A stretch of 64,000 bases of DNA from the NCBI GenBank assembly GCA_937924775.1, contig CALDUT010000001.1, positions 124,001 to 188,000 on the forward strand. Direction: 5' to 3'. Source of the DNA: an uncultured Gemmata sp. GTDB taxonomy: Bacteria > Planctomycetota > Planctomycetia > Gemmatales > Gemmataceae. This document shows, piece after piece, positions 17,545 to 25,886 of the stretch (its first letter is position 1; every line of letters starts with the position of its first letter). A program made the position numbers and the translations under genes. The notes beneath the pieces were generated by a model. The model was not told the DNA's origin. It was given only the letters and a program-made list of their open reading frames with translations, and did no database searches.

Positions 17545-19428
17545 TTAACGTCCAGCAGGTAACGTGATGACAAATCGCGTGCCAATCGACCCGTGCGCCG
17601 GCTCGCAGCGGATCGTGCCACCGTGGGAATAGATGATTTCGCGACACAAATACAGGCCAATACCCGATCCACGAACATCCTCTTTCCGCCGACCGACATG
17701 ATGTTCGACGCGGAAAAATTTCTCGAAAATTCGCTCCCGGAACGGCTCCGGAACCCCCGGTCCTTCGTCTGTCACAGCAATTTGCACACTATCAGCGGCT
17801 CCGAAGTCGGCATTTTGCCCGGACGACAAACTCACCCACACGGTGCCCCCCGCGGGGGAATATTTCAGGGCATTGCCCAAAACATTGGCGAAAACATTTG
17901 CCAGGCGGGCCGAATCCCCCCAAACACGGAACGATCCCGAGTTCGGCTCCGCAGTCACGACGAGCCGCACCCCGGCATCTTCGAAGCGGGTTTGTAATGT
18001 ATTGACCACTGCGGCCAACACGGTCGACAAATCCACCGCGGTGCGGTTCAACCGCAATTGCCCCGCCTCGATCCGGCTGACATCGAGCAGTTCTTCCACG
18101 GTCCGGCCTAGCTCTTCACAACCGGCAATCGCTGCCGCGAGCAATTCGCGAGGCCGTCCTATCAGCGGTTGTGAACATTCGCATAGCATCAGCAAGTTCA
18201 TTCGCAGAGCGGTCAGGGGGCTATTGAGTTCGTGCGAGGCCATCCCAATGAGTTCGCTGCGCAGTTCATCGAGGCGGGCAAACTCGGTCACGTCGTCAAA
18301 AACGGCCACGGCCCCGCATTGGCTGGGAGCAAACTGCGGTATGGGCACGGCCGTTAGGAGCAGGCGTCGCGGTTGACCGCGGAGAACGACCGTTAAGGTG
18401 CGGGTGAAATCGAAGCCGTGGGCTGGGGGGGAGCGACCGGCGAGGGCTGTTTCGATGGCGGTGCGATACTCCGCGGGCAGGGGAATGTCGGCTAGGCGTT
18501 CGGCTGTCGCAGCACCCTGAGCCGCTAACAATTCGTGGGCGGGGGCATTGCTGGCCGCGATACTGCCACCCGGGGCGAACACCACCACCGCATCGGGCAG
18601 GGCATTGAGCGTGGCTTCGAGTGTCATTTTGGCTGCGAGCAACTCCCCCAAGCTCGACTGCCGGTACTCGGCCAAGGCTTCGGCCATGCGATTGAAGCCC
18701 AAAGCCAGTTGGCCCAATTCATCCTGGGAAGAAATGGTCACCCGTCGGTTGAAATGGCCCCGGCGAATGTCTTCCACGGATTCGGTCAGTTCCCGGATGG
18801 GTCTGAGGACCGTACGGGCCAACCACACTGCGACGGTGATACCCAAAACAACACTGCCTAGGGAAATTGCGACGACCCACCGCGTCCCGAGGGCGGCTTG
18901 ATCGCGAGCCGCGACACCGGCTTCTTGCATCCGCCGAAAATTCTTCTCACGCAAGAAATCGCAGCCTGCGACCGCTTCGCGTAAGCGGGGATTGACGGTT
19001 TGATGGTACGTTTCCAACCCCCCGTTGCGGTCGGTGGTGGCCAACAGAGCGTCCCCGGCGGTTCGATACTGGGCCACGTTGTGCTGTAAAGTGGCCGCGA
19101 GATGCTGTTGTTCGGCGGAATCGGTGCGAAGCCGGTGGATCAATCGCTCCAGGGCGGCATCGCCCCGTTGCCGCTCAGCGGCCAAGCCCCGCCGGGCTGT
19201 ATCGATCTGGCCAGTGAGAAAGAGTAACAGGGCATCGTCTTCGCGTTCGAGCGAGCTATGAATTTCCGCGCTCAGATCAATAATTTCTTGGCTATACCGC
19301 ACCGCGTCGTCGGTGGCTTTGGTGATTTGGGCGAACGTCCAAACACTCCCCAGACTACTACCAATGGTGGCGGCCACCAGCAGACAACCGGCCAGGATGA
19401 AACGGGTTTGCAAGCGGAGGTGGTTCAT
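17545..19428 (-). CDS. Sensor histidine kinase (HAMP-PAS-HisKA-HATPase)
   Basis: 627 residues. Membrane helix 1 is about 10-30. A helical periplasmic sensor follows (about 31-182, four-helix-bundle look), then membrane helix 2 (about 183-205), HAMP (about 205-255), a PAS-like domain (about 265-380), HisKA with His399 in MASHELNSPL, and HATPase with NVLGNALKYSP, DEGPGVP and GSGIGLYL. It should autophosphorylate and pass phosphate to the regulator encoded just upstream. The ATG at 19428 overlaps the regulator's TGA by four bases, so both are coupled. The longer open frame runs through the regulator gene and was not used. The signal sensed is unknown. Confidence 0.95.
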   Translation of the reverse strand: MNHLRLQTRFILAGCLLVAATIGSSLGSVWTFAQITKATDDAVRYSQEIIDLSAEIHSSLEREDDALLLFLTGQIDTARRGLAAERQRGDAALERLIHRLRTDSAEQQHLAATLQHNVAQYRTAGDALLATTDRNGGLETYHQTVNPRLREAVAGCDFLREKNFRRMQEAGVAARDQAALGTRWVVAISLGSVVLGITVAVWLARTVLRPIRELTESVEDIRRGHFNRRVTISSQDELGQLALGFNRMAEALAEYRQSSLGELLAAKMTLEATLNALPDAVVVFAPGGSIAASNAPAHELLAAQGAATAERLADIPLPAEYRTAIETALAGRSPPAHGFDFTRTLTVVLRGQPRRLLLTAVPIPQFAPSQCGAVAVFDDVTEFARLDELRSELIGMASHELNSPLTALRMNLLMLCECSQPLIGRPRELLAAAIAGCEELGRTVEELLDVSRIEAGQLRLNRTAVDLSTVLAAVVNTLQTRFEDAGVRLVVTAEPNSGSFRVWGDSARLANVFANVLGNALKYSPAGGTVWVSLSSGQNADFGAADSVQIAVTDEGPGVPEPFRERIFEKFFRVEHHVGRRKEDVRGSGIGLYLCREIIYSHGGTIRCEPAHGSIGTRFVITLPAGR

Positions 19429-20780
19429 GCGAGGCCATAGCGTTTGCGTTTGCGTTGCAAAGTAGTCACGTCGATGCCGAGGATACGGGCGGCCGCTTCG
19501 TAAGAACCGGCGCGAGCGACGACCCGGGCGATGTGTTCTCTCTCGAGAACTTCCAAGGAGACGTCGGCCCCCAATTCCACGGTGGATGTTGATCGTGGCG
19601 GAGCCAACCCCAAATCGGGGGCCTCGATCACGGAGGCGGGACAGAGGATCACAGCCCGTTCCACGGCATTGCGGAGTTCGCGGAGATTGCCGGGCCACGC
19701 GTGGGCCGTGATGGCCGCTTCACAGGCTGGGGAGAAGGTCAGGTGGCGCCGTCCCTGTCGGCGTTCGAAGAAACTCAGATAATGCCGGGCCAACGGCAGG
19801 AGGTCGTCTTTGCGTTCCCGCAGGCTGGGTACGGTGAGGGTGATGACATTGAGGCGGAAGAATAAGTCTTCACGGAAGCGACCGGCTTTCACGTCGTCTT
19901 CCAAGGCCCGGTTGGTAGCGGCGATCAGCCGGACATCAGCCTGACGTTCTTTGGCTTCCCCCACCCGTTCATAGGTGCGATCGTTCAGAAAGCGTAACAG
20001 GCGGGCCTGCGCATCGGCGTTGAGGTCGCCCACCTCATCGAGAAACAGGGTACCGCCTTCGGCCTCCTCCACCTTGCCGACAGCATCCGCGACAGCCCCG
20101 GTGAAGGCTCCTTTCTTGTGGCCGAAGAGCACACTCGACATCAACTCATTGGATAGCATCGGGCAATGGACGGTCACGAACGGCCCCTCCGGGCGGCGGC
20201 TATACTTGCGCATCCAGCGAGCCAGCACCGTCTTACCTGTACCGCTTTCCCCACGCAGCAGGACTACGGCATCCGAGGCGGCGGCCCGATGGGCCGTTTG
20301 CAAAAACGCGGCGTAGCTGGGGCTGCAGGTTTCGAAGTTGATTTCGCCTTCGGTTTCATCGAGTCGGTCCTGCAGTTCGGTCAGACGGCGGCGTAACACG
20401 CCGGCGGTGACGACCCGCTGCGCGGCGGTGCGAACCTGATCCGGCGTGAAGGGTTTGGGCAGATAATCCACCGCGCCCAATTTCATGGCTTCCACGGCGG
20501 ATTCATAGGTGGCATACGCTGTAATCACGATGACACCGGCTCCCGGCTGACGGCGCAGAATTTCCGGCAGTACCGTCAGACCCGATTCAGACCCCAACCA
20601 CAAATCCAAAAACACCACATCGAAACGACCACGCTCGAGTGCATCCAAACACCCCGCGGCCGTTCCGGCTTGCTGAACACGCCCGCGTTCGGCTTCCAAA
20701 CACAACCGCAGCGACTGACGAATGGCCGGGTCGTCGTCCACGATCAGAGCCGACCAACTAGAGTCCATAGATGTGGCCAT
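19425..20780 (-). CDS. NtrC-family sigma54-dependent response regulator
   Basis: About 451 residues. The receiver domain has phosphoacceptor Asp59 (VVFLDLWLG). The AAA+ domain has Walker A GESGTGKT (177-184), the sigma54-contact loop GAFTGA (224-229) and Walker B LFLDEV (245-250). A C-terminal Fis-type helix-turn-helix (AARILGIDVTTLQRKRKRY) completes it. Once phosphorylated it should drive ATP-dependent opening at sigma54 promoters. No sigma54 gene or clear -24/-12 site was spotted nearby, so targets are probably elsewhere. The start is uncertain: ATG 20780 is used, and ATG 20768 or 20837 are possible. No strong Shine-Dalgarno is present. It is the first gene of the two-gene operon. Confidence 0.95.
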   Translation of the reverse strand: MATSMDSSWSALIVDDDPAIRQSLRLCLEAERGRVQQAGTAAGCLDALERGRFDVVFLDLWLGSESGLTVLPEILRRQPGAGVIVITAYATYESAVEAMKLGAVDYLPKPFTPDQVRTAAQRVVTAGVLRRRLTELQDRLDETEGEINFETCSPSYAAFLQTAHRAAASDAVVLLRGESGTGKTVLARWMRKYSRRPEGPFVTVHCPMLSNELMSSVLFGHKKGAFTGAVADAVGKVEEAEGGTLFLDEVGDLNADAQARLLRFLNDRTYERVGEAKERQADVRLIAATNRALEDDVKAGRFREDLFFRLNVITLTVPSLRERKDDLLPLARHYLSFFERRQGRRHLTFSPACEAAITAHAWPGNLRELRNAVERAVILCPASVIEAPDLGLAPPRSTSTVELGADVSLEVLEREHIARVVARAGSYEAAARILGIDVTTLQRKRKRYGLA

Positions 20781-21164
20781 ACATTCATAACACTCGGCAG
20801 CGCTGAGCCGGATGAAAAATCCGGCAATTACTCGCACCCAATTTTAGAGGCTATCAAACCGCCATTGGTGTGAACAATCTTCAAAACCGCAATCGCTGGG
20901 GTGCGCTGGGAAAATCTCCTGGCAAAGCCCATGCCGGCACAGTTCGCGGTATCAAAACCGCTCAAAGTTGCTGAACTTCCGGCAATCCCCTGGTCTGAAG
21001 GCTTGTTGAACCTCTGGTAATCCCCTCGACCGGTCGTTTCGATCCGTCGTTGGCGGTTGTCAGTACTCTTCTTCAACCGCGATGACGCTTGGCCATCAGA
21101 AGAAAGGAAATTACATTCATCCTCAATGTGATGAATAAGCGACACCTGGGGTGAAAAGATAACT
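20781..21164. other. 384-base intergenic region with repeat CAATGTGATGAATA
   Basis: Holds the promoter side of the regulator gene and the end of nagA. A 14-base direct repeat CAATGTGATGAATA is found at 21124-21137 and 21176-21189 (the second inside the nagA 3' end). A 7-bp inverted repeat overlaps the first copy. No ORF is convincing. Confidence 0.5.
21115..21136 (-). terminator. Putative nagA terminator hairpin
   Basis: Perfect 7-bp inverted repeat ATTCATC/GATGAAT with an 8-base loop, about 29 bases beyond the nagA stop. It is followed only by GTAATTT, so it is a weak intrinsic terminator at best. Confidence 0.35.
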
Positions 21165-22280
21165 TCATTGATCTACAATGTGATGAATATGCAATTCCCC
21201 GTTGGGTTCCCAATCAAAAAGGATGAAATCGGCCTTCGCCCCTACGGCCAGCGTCACCGGCGGGAGGTTCAGCAGGTGTCGCGGTTGGGTGGAGGCCAAA
21301 TGGATCGCCTCCGCGAGGGACAAGCCCGCCATGCGGATGATGTTGGCCACGCAAGTATCGGTGAAATGGCCACTTCCGGCTAAAAAGGGCATTCCACAGA
21401 CGACAATTTTCCCATTTGGCAGCACTTCGAGATCCGTTCCCCATTCGTGATAAAGGCCTGGTGGCAGCCCCGCGAGGCTGCTGGCATCGCAAGTAATGAA
21501 CAATTTCTGAACACCCTTGATGCGAGTAATGCACTTCACCACAGTCGCCGGCAGGTGGTGGCCGTCGGGGATGATGCTAGCCCATAAATCGTCGCACGCG
21601 AGTTGCTCCCACAAGTAGTTGTCGTGCCGGGGCAGTGTGGCATGGCAGCCGTTGCCCAAGTGGGTACTGGCACGGGCCCCGGCTTTAACCGCGTCGCGAA
21701 TCTGTTCACCGGTGGCCGCGGTATGGCCGATCGCAGCCACAACACCAGACGCTGTCAGTTTTTCGATAAACTCCAGCGCCCCGGGGCGTTCTGGGGCGAG
21801 GGTGACCATGCGGATACGCCCCCCGGCTGCGTCCTGCCAGCGGCGGAATTCATCCCAATTCGGATCACGAATGTGAACTTTGGGGTGTGCGCCACGCGGA
21901 CCGTCTTCGTGCGACAAATACGGCCCTTCGAGATGAAAGCCGGGGATTCGTTCCGCCAATCGTTGGTCTTGCTCAATCGCGTGCGCCAACGTGGCGAACC
22001 CATGCCGCAACGCGTCAAACGAGCTGGTGATCAGCGTGGGGCAGAAACCGCCGATCCCATGGGCGCGGCAGAGTTCCACCACGGCTTGCACCTGGTCGAG
22101 TGTGAGTGTGGGTGAGTTGAAGCTGATGCCGCGACCACCGTTGATTTGCGGGTCGAAGAACGACGGGGCGATCCACAGCGACGGTTGCTGATCGGAAGGC
22201 GTCCATGCCACAATCCGCCCCGCTTCGACGGTCACTGCCACCGCTTCGCCAGTGCTAAAATGCCGGGCATGGTAGATCAT
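21165..22280 (-). CDS. nagA: N-acetylglucosamine-6-phosphate deacetylase
   Basis: About 371 residues, amidohydrolase superfamily. The N-terminal metal region reads DPQINGG, as in NagA (Gln rather than His). Further motifs are HLEGPYLSHEDGPRGAHP, GHTAATGEQI, THLGNGCHA and a Ser/Asp-rich DASSLAGLPPG near the active-site Asp. It removes acetate from GlcNAc-6-phosphate, feeding amino sugars or recycled wall sugars into glycolysis. No nagB or PTS genes are adjacent, so this may serve glycan recycling. Two ATGs compete. 22280 has AAGGG about 8 bases upstream and is preferred over 22286, where it sits 2 bases away. Confidence 0.93.
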   Translation of the reverse strand: MIYHARHFSTGEAVAVTVEAGRIVAWTPSDQQPSLWIAPSFFDPQINGGRGISFNSPTLTLDQVQAVVELCRAHGIGGFCPTLITSSFDALRHGFATLAHAIEQDQRLAERIPGFHLEGPYLSHEDGPRGAHPKVHIRDPNWDEFRRWQDAAGGRIRMVTLAPERPGALEFIEKLTASGVVAAIGHTAATGEQIRDAVKAGARASTHLGNGCHATLPRHDNYLWEQLACDDLWASIIPDGHHLPATVVKCITRIKGVQKLFITCDASSLAGLPPGLYHEWGTDLEVLPNGKIVVCGMPFLAGSGHFTDTCVANIIRMAGLSLAEAIHLASTQPRHLLNLPPVTLAVGAKADFILFDWEPNGELHIHHIVDQ

Positions 22281-22394
22281 TGCCATTTCCCTTCAGTGGG
22301 GCTTTTCTTTTACTTGGAGAACCTGCCAACATAATCCGGTTCAGGACGTTATTCGGGGAGTATCACTTTGTTTATCCTAAAAGAGAACAGCCAC

Positions 22395-23096
22395 ATGTCG
22401 CGGAAGATTCTCAGCATCGTGGTTGCTGGGCTTTGGGGCCATTGGTTGTGGGCCGCCCCGGTGCCCCCACCACCGAAAATGGACGACCCTGTTCCACCAA
22501 CGACGGCGAAACTGCTCCAACACCGCAAAATCCAAATTGAACTCCAGATGACTGCCGAACAACGCATTATCCTGATCGATCGCATTGCCGACATCGAGGA
22601 AGAGTACGACAACAAGCTGAAGGATTTGTTTCAAATCCCCGATTTCCCTCTCGAACTCTTCCAGAAAGTTCTCAAAGACCAACATAGAGCCTTGGAGAAA
22701 GCCTACACTGACAGTGCTGAATCGCTAACAGCCGTGCAGCGTTGGCGTTTGCGGCAGATCGATTGGCACCTCCGGGGAGCCGCCGCGTTGACCGATCCGC
22801 TCGTTCAGGAGAAACTGCAACTCACCGCGGCACAAAAGAAAAAAACGGAGGAAATCGGCGAACAAATCTGCCGTGACTTCAAGCGGTATGTCGAGCGAAA
22901 GGAAATTGAGGGGGCCTCCGCGAAGGCGGACCTTTTCGCCGTCCGCAAAGATCGGCTGAAGACTGCCGAGCGGTTGCTGACCGACGAACAGCAGGCTGCC
23001 TGGAAAAGGCTCCTCGGCCCCCCTCCCACCGCTTTCAACGTGGACGAGATGTGGCTTTACATCAAAGAACTGGAGTCTGACGACGAAGATCCGTGA
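22395..23096 (+). CDS. Secreted helical protein of unknown function
   Basis: 233 residues. A signal peptide with cleavage probably near WAAPVPPP is followed by an almost all-helical, charged body. LQMTAEQR, LQLTAAQKKK and LLTDEQQAAWKR echo the LTxxQ motif of Spy/CpxP-type periplasmic proteins, and segments of about 60 residues may be repeats. I do not recognise a specific function. A periplasmic chaperone-like or metal-sensing role is only a suggestion. The ATG at 22395 is chosen over 22368 because it starts the signal peptide cleanly, although the upstream AAGAGAA is a weak site. It is monocistronic and divergent from nagA. Confidence 0.75.
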   Translation: MSRKILSIVVAGLWGHWLWAAPVPPPPKMDDPVPPTTAKLLQHRKIQIELQMTAEQRIILIDRIADIEEEYDNKLKDLFQIPDFPLELFQKVLKDQHRALEKAYTDSAESLTAVQRWRLRQIDWHLRGAAALTDPLVQEKLQLTAAQKKKTEEIGEQICRDFKRYVERKEIEGASAKADLFAVRKDRLKTAERLLTDEQQAAWKRLLGPPPTAFNVDEMWLYIKELESDDEDP

Positions 23097-23243
23097 CAAG
23101 GAGCAGTATTGCAGATGTTCCTGCGTGGGAAAGTCGTGATCGTTGGCGGCGTCAGGGGCCCGGTGCCGCCGGATGATATTCCGCCCTTACGCTCCGGCGA
23201 GGCTTGCAAAAATGGCTTCTAGCCCGAGCCGATTTTTCTCGAA

Positions 23244-23486
23244 TCACGCCTGGGTACCGCCTTTGGTTTTCTCGTAAAGTTCGATGGCCGCCTTGGCTTT
23301 ATCAAAATCCTCGCTTTTCACCCACAATTCCACAGAATCGGCCAACGCGGTGCCGATGCTGGCCGTCAGATCCAGCCCCACAACCTGACTATCAATGTGG
23401 GCTTCACGCAGAGCCTGTTGATACAACTCCACGGTCACCAACGGCCCGGAGTAGATTTTCACAATGTCATGCTCGTTGTTTGTCAT
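23244..23486 (-). CDS. DUF2007 small protein
   Basis: 80-residue protein resembling DUF2007 (putative prokaryotic signal-transducing protein): VKIYSGPLVTVELYQQALRE, then LWVKSEDFDKAKAAIELYE, an alternating beta/alpha pattern of the kind seen in PII-like or ACT-like folds. It is cytosolic with no membrane helix. Function is unknown. It stands alone, convergent with the secreted helical protein gene. The ATG at 23486 has a GAGA site 7 bases upstream. Confidence 0.75.
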   Translation of the reverse strand: MTNNEHDIVKIYSGPLVTVELYQQALREAHIDSQVVGLDLTASIGTALADSVELWVKSEDFDKAKAAIELYEKTKGGTQA

Positions 23487-23792
23487 GGTGTATTCTCAGC
23501 CAGAATTCGATGAGACTATTGTAGGAAACCTCAGAGGATTATGAAACGTGGCCGCCGGAGGAACTTCTTGCTCGCCCCCGCGGGCCGAATGTTCTCCGGG
23601 GAACATGGCGTCACAATTCGCCATGCCGGCTGTGCGCTGCACGCTCTCATGAGCCAACGGCCACCCCGCCCTCGGCGCGTAGCACAAGCCCTCCGCAACT
23701 CCTCACAAATCAACGGCGGGGCTTTCCCATTCGTGAAGCGAAACTTCCGACTTCGGAAGCCATGGTCGGCGGATCATTCCCCCTCGGGGCAC
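23487..23792. other. 306-base intergenic region
   Basis: No credible gene. Contains a 6-bp inverted repeat ATGTTC/GAACAT (23589-23606) and the terminator-like hairpin annotated at 23742-23760. Apparent frames here are short and Arg/Pro-rich, and they look like noise. Confidence 0.5.
23742..23760 (-). terminator. Putative terminator after the 180-residue membrane protein gene
   Basis: Stem CTTCCG/CGGAAG with a 4-base loop, followed on the minus strand by TTTCGC. It lies 33 bases beyond the stop of the membrane protein gene. Confidence 0.4.
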
Positions 23793-24335
23793 TCAGGCCA
23801 AGATCGCGATCAGCACCACAATCATCACACCCACAACCAAGCTGAAGCCGAGTAGGATCGCATGAAACAGGAACGCGACCCACGCCGCCCGCCAGAAGGT
23901 CGTCGGTAGCATCAAACTCAACACGAAGCACATGAAGAGAAAGCCGAAAGGGATATTGAGGGCTAAAACAAGCATCCGGGTTTCGAAGCGGCGCAGGCGC
24001 AATTCCAGAAACGCCTCCACAAACAACCCGAGAGAAAGGTAACTGATGGTTTCCGCGATCAGCGTGAGAAACACGATCACTAGGGCTTTGGCCCAACTGG
24101 GTTGGGAAATGGCTTTCACGCGGGGCGGAGGCGGTAGTTCTTCGGGTTTGTCGTCGTCCCAATCGTCCCAGTTCCACTGGCGAAGATCCCCCCAGTCATC
24201 GGTCGCAGAGCTTTTTCGGGGTTTTTCAGGCCGAATGAACAGATTGGCAAACGTGATGGCCAGGCGGAGCCAGGCGGCCGTCACGAAAAAGACGATTACC
24301 ACGGAGCCACACGAACAGCAGAATTCGGACAGCAT
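23793..24335 (-). CDS. Membrane protein of unknown function
   Basis: 180 residues. An N-terminal helix (about 10-30) is followed by an acidic, Trp-rich linker (DDWGDLRQWNWDDWDDD) and a Pro run, then three or four helices (ALVIVFLTLIAETISYLSLG, LALNIPFGFLFMCFVLSLML, and AFLFHAILLGFSLVVGVMIV). No known family is recognised. It is divergent from the MFS transporter gene, with 140 bases between them. ATG 24335 is used. It could be an envelope or small-solute protein, but nothing in the sequence specifies a role. Confidence 0.7.
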   Translation of the reverse strand: MLSEFCCSCGSVVIVFFVTAAWLRLAITFANLFIRPEKPRKSSATDDWGDLRQWNWDDWDDDKPEELPPPPRVKAISQPSWAKALVIVFLTLIAETISYLSLGLFVEAFLELRLRRFETRMLVLALNIPFGFLFMCFVLSLMLPTTFWRAAWVAFLFHAILLGFSLVVGVMIVVLIAILA

Positions 24336-24475
24336 CGCCCAGCGCCTTGCCGACGAAACACGGGTGCCCGCGACATCCTACAAGCTGCGGTCGGAACGAC
24401 TACACGCGACCTCGACACCCAGGGCAATTGATACAACACAACCAGAAAAGGTGGTCACAACTGCAAGGAGCGAGG

Positions 24476-25750
24476 ATGCCCGGGTCGGTACCCATACGTT
24501 TATCCGGGATGATGTTTCTCCAATACTTTGCTCTCAGCGCGATGATTGTTCCGCTGACGCGCTATTTGCAAACACCCCCGGAACACGGCGGCTTGGGGTT
24601 CTGGCCCACACAAGTGGGGCTGATCTACGCCACGTTCGCCATCGGTGCGATTGTGGCCCCGCTGGTAGTGGGTCTGCTCGCGGATCGCTGGTTTGCCACG
24701 GAACGGGTCCTCAGTGTCACCCATGCCGGAATGGCCCTGGTGATGATCGCGGCCGGTACCGCCTGCGACCGTTTCGCGGCAAGCGAGCGGCAGTCGGCTG
24801 GATTCGTCAGTACGCTTTTCATTCTGATGTTGGCTTATGCCATCGGAACGCAGATCACTTTAACTCTCAGTACCGTGATCAGTTTCCGGAATTTACCCGC
24901 GGGCAATGGGGTGTTCTGGTATGTCCGACTGACGGGGACATTGGGTTGGATTGTGGCGGGTTTTGTCGTCGGTTGGTGGCTGGAGCCGGTTTCGCCGCAG
25001 CCGTTGTATGTGGCCGGGGCGACTTCGGCCCTCTTGGCGCTATTCGCTTGGGCATTACCTCACACCCCGCCCAAGGGCTACGGCCGGCCAGTGAAGGAAG
25101 TGATCGGTTTACCCGCGATTCGCATGTTCGCCGACCGGTCGTTTGTGGTCTTCGCGCTGGTGCTATTTGTGTGCAACGCGATGAATCAGTTCTATAGCCT
25201 CTTCGTTCCTCCGTATTTGAAGGAATTGGGGGTGGAATGGGATTGGGGCCGGTGGGGCCGATGGTCCCCGGAGGTGATCATGACCCTCGCTCAGTGGTGC
25301 GAAATTGGTTGCATGGCCGCAACCCCGTGGCTATTGCGGCGTTTGCGTCTGAAATCGCTGATGCTTCTGGGTTTGGGCGGATTGGTGTTGCGCAATGCTC
25401 TACTATACACGGCCTCGGTTCCCGGTATTGTCGCTGTCGCTTTGCCCATGCACGGCTGGGGCTACGCGTTCTACAGCATGCTGGGCGCATATTTGGTGGA
25501 TCGCGAAGCCCCGCAGCACCTGCGCGCGGGTGCCCAATCGCTGGTCACCTTTCTGGCCAGTGGACCGGCCGTTCTCATTGGAAATTTGGTAGCCAGCCAA
25601 ATCGTCGCCACCTACCGACACGACGGAATCACCCAGTGGCCCGCGGTGTGGTTGGTTCCTTTGATTGGTTACGTCGCGGCCCTACTGGTGTTTGCGGGTT
25701 TCTTCCGAGAACCACCACCGCGGAGGGAGCTGAACACCGCGATGGCCTGA
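24476..25750 (+). CDS. MFS transporter, nucleoside/H+ symporter-like
   Basis: 424 residues with about twelve membrane helices. The cytosolic 2-3 loop shows GLLADRWFATERVL, the MFS A-motif pattern. Overall layout and the GTLGWIVAGFVVGWW segment resemble the NupG/XapB nucleoside:H+ symporter group, so the substrate may be a nucleoside or small metabolite. The ATG at 24476 has AAGGAG six bases upstream, while a longer frame beginning at 24347 has a polar N-terminal stretch that does not look like a membrane leader. No neighbouring catabolic gene supports a substrate call. Confidence 0.88.
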   Translation: MPGSVPIRLSGMMFLQYFALSAMIVPLTRYLQTPPEHGGLGFWPTQVGLIYATFAIGAIVAPLVVGLLADRWFATERVLSVTHAGMALVMIAAGTACDRFAASERQSAGFVSTLFILMLAYAIGTQITLTLSTVISFRNLPAGNGVFWYVRLTGTLGWIVAGFVVGWWLEPVSPQPLYVAGATSALLALFAWALPHTPPKGYGRPVKEVIGLPAIRMFADRSFVVFALVLFVCNAMNQFYSLFVPPYLKELGVEWDWGRWGRWSPEVIMTLAQWCEIGCMAATPWLLRRLRLKSLMLLGLGGLVLRNALLYTASVPGIVAVALPMHGWGYAFYSMLGAYLVDREAPQHLRAGAQSLVTFLASGPAVLIGNLVASQIVATYRHDGITQWPAVWLVPLIGYVAALLVFAGFFREPPPRRELNTAMA

Positions 25751-25886
25751 GCGCTGAGACATCCGGCGGCCGGCAGCCAACTCCTTCAACCACGATTCCC
25801 ACCGCAGGCGCATTGAGCCTCACCAGGGCACCAATAAGACGATTTCCACAACAATTCCAAACGTCCCTCATTCTGCGGAGGCCGTC

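Noticed and set aside
24046-25197. 383-codon plus-strand frame spanning the membrane protein and MFS genes
   Set aside because: It overlaps two good membrane protein genes, is Arg/Cys/Asp-rich and lacks domain features.
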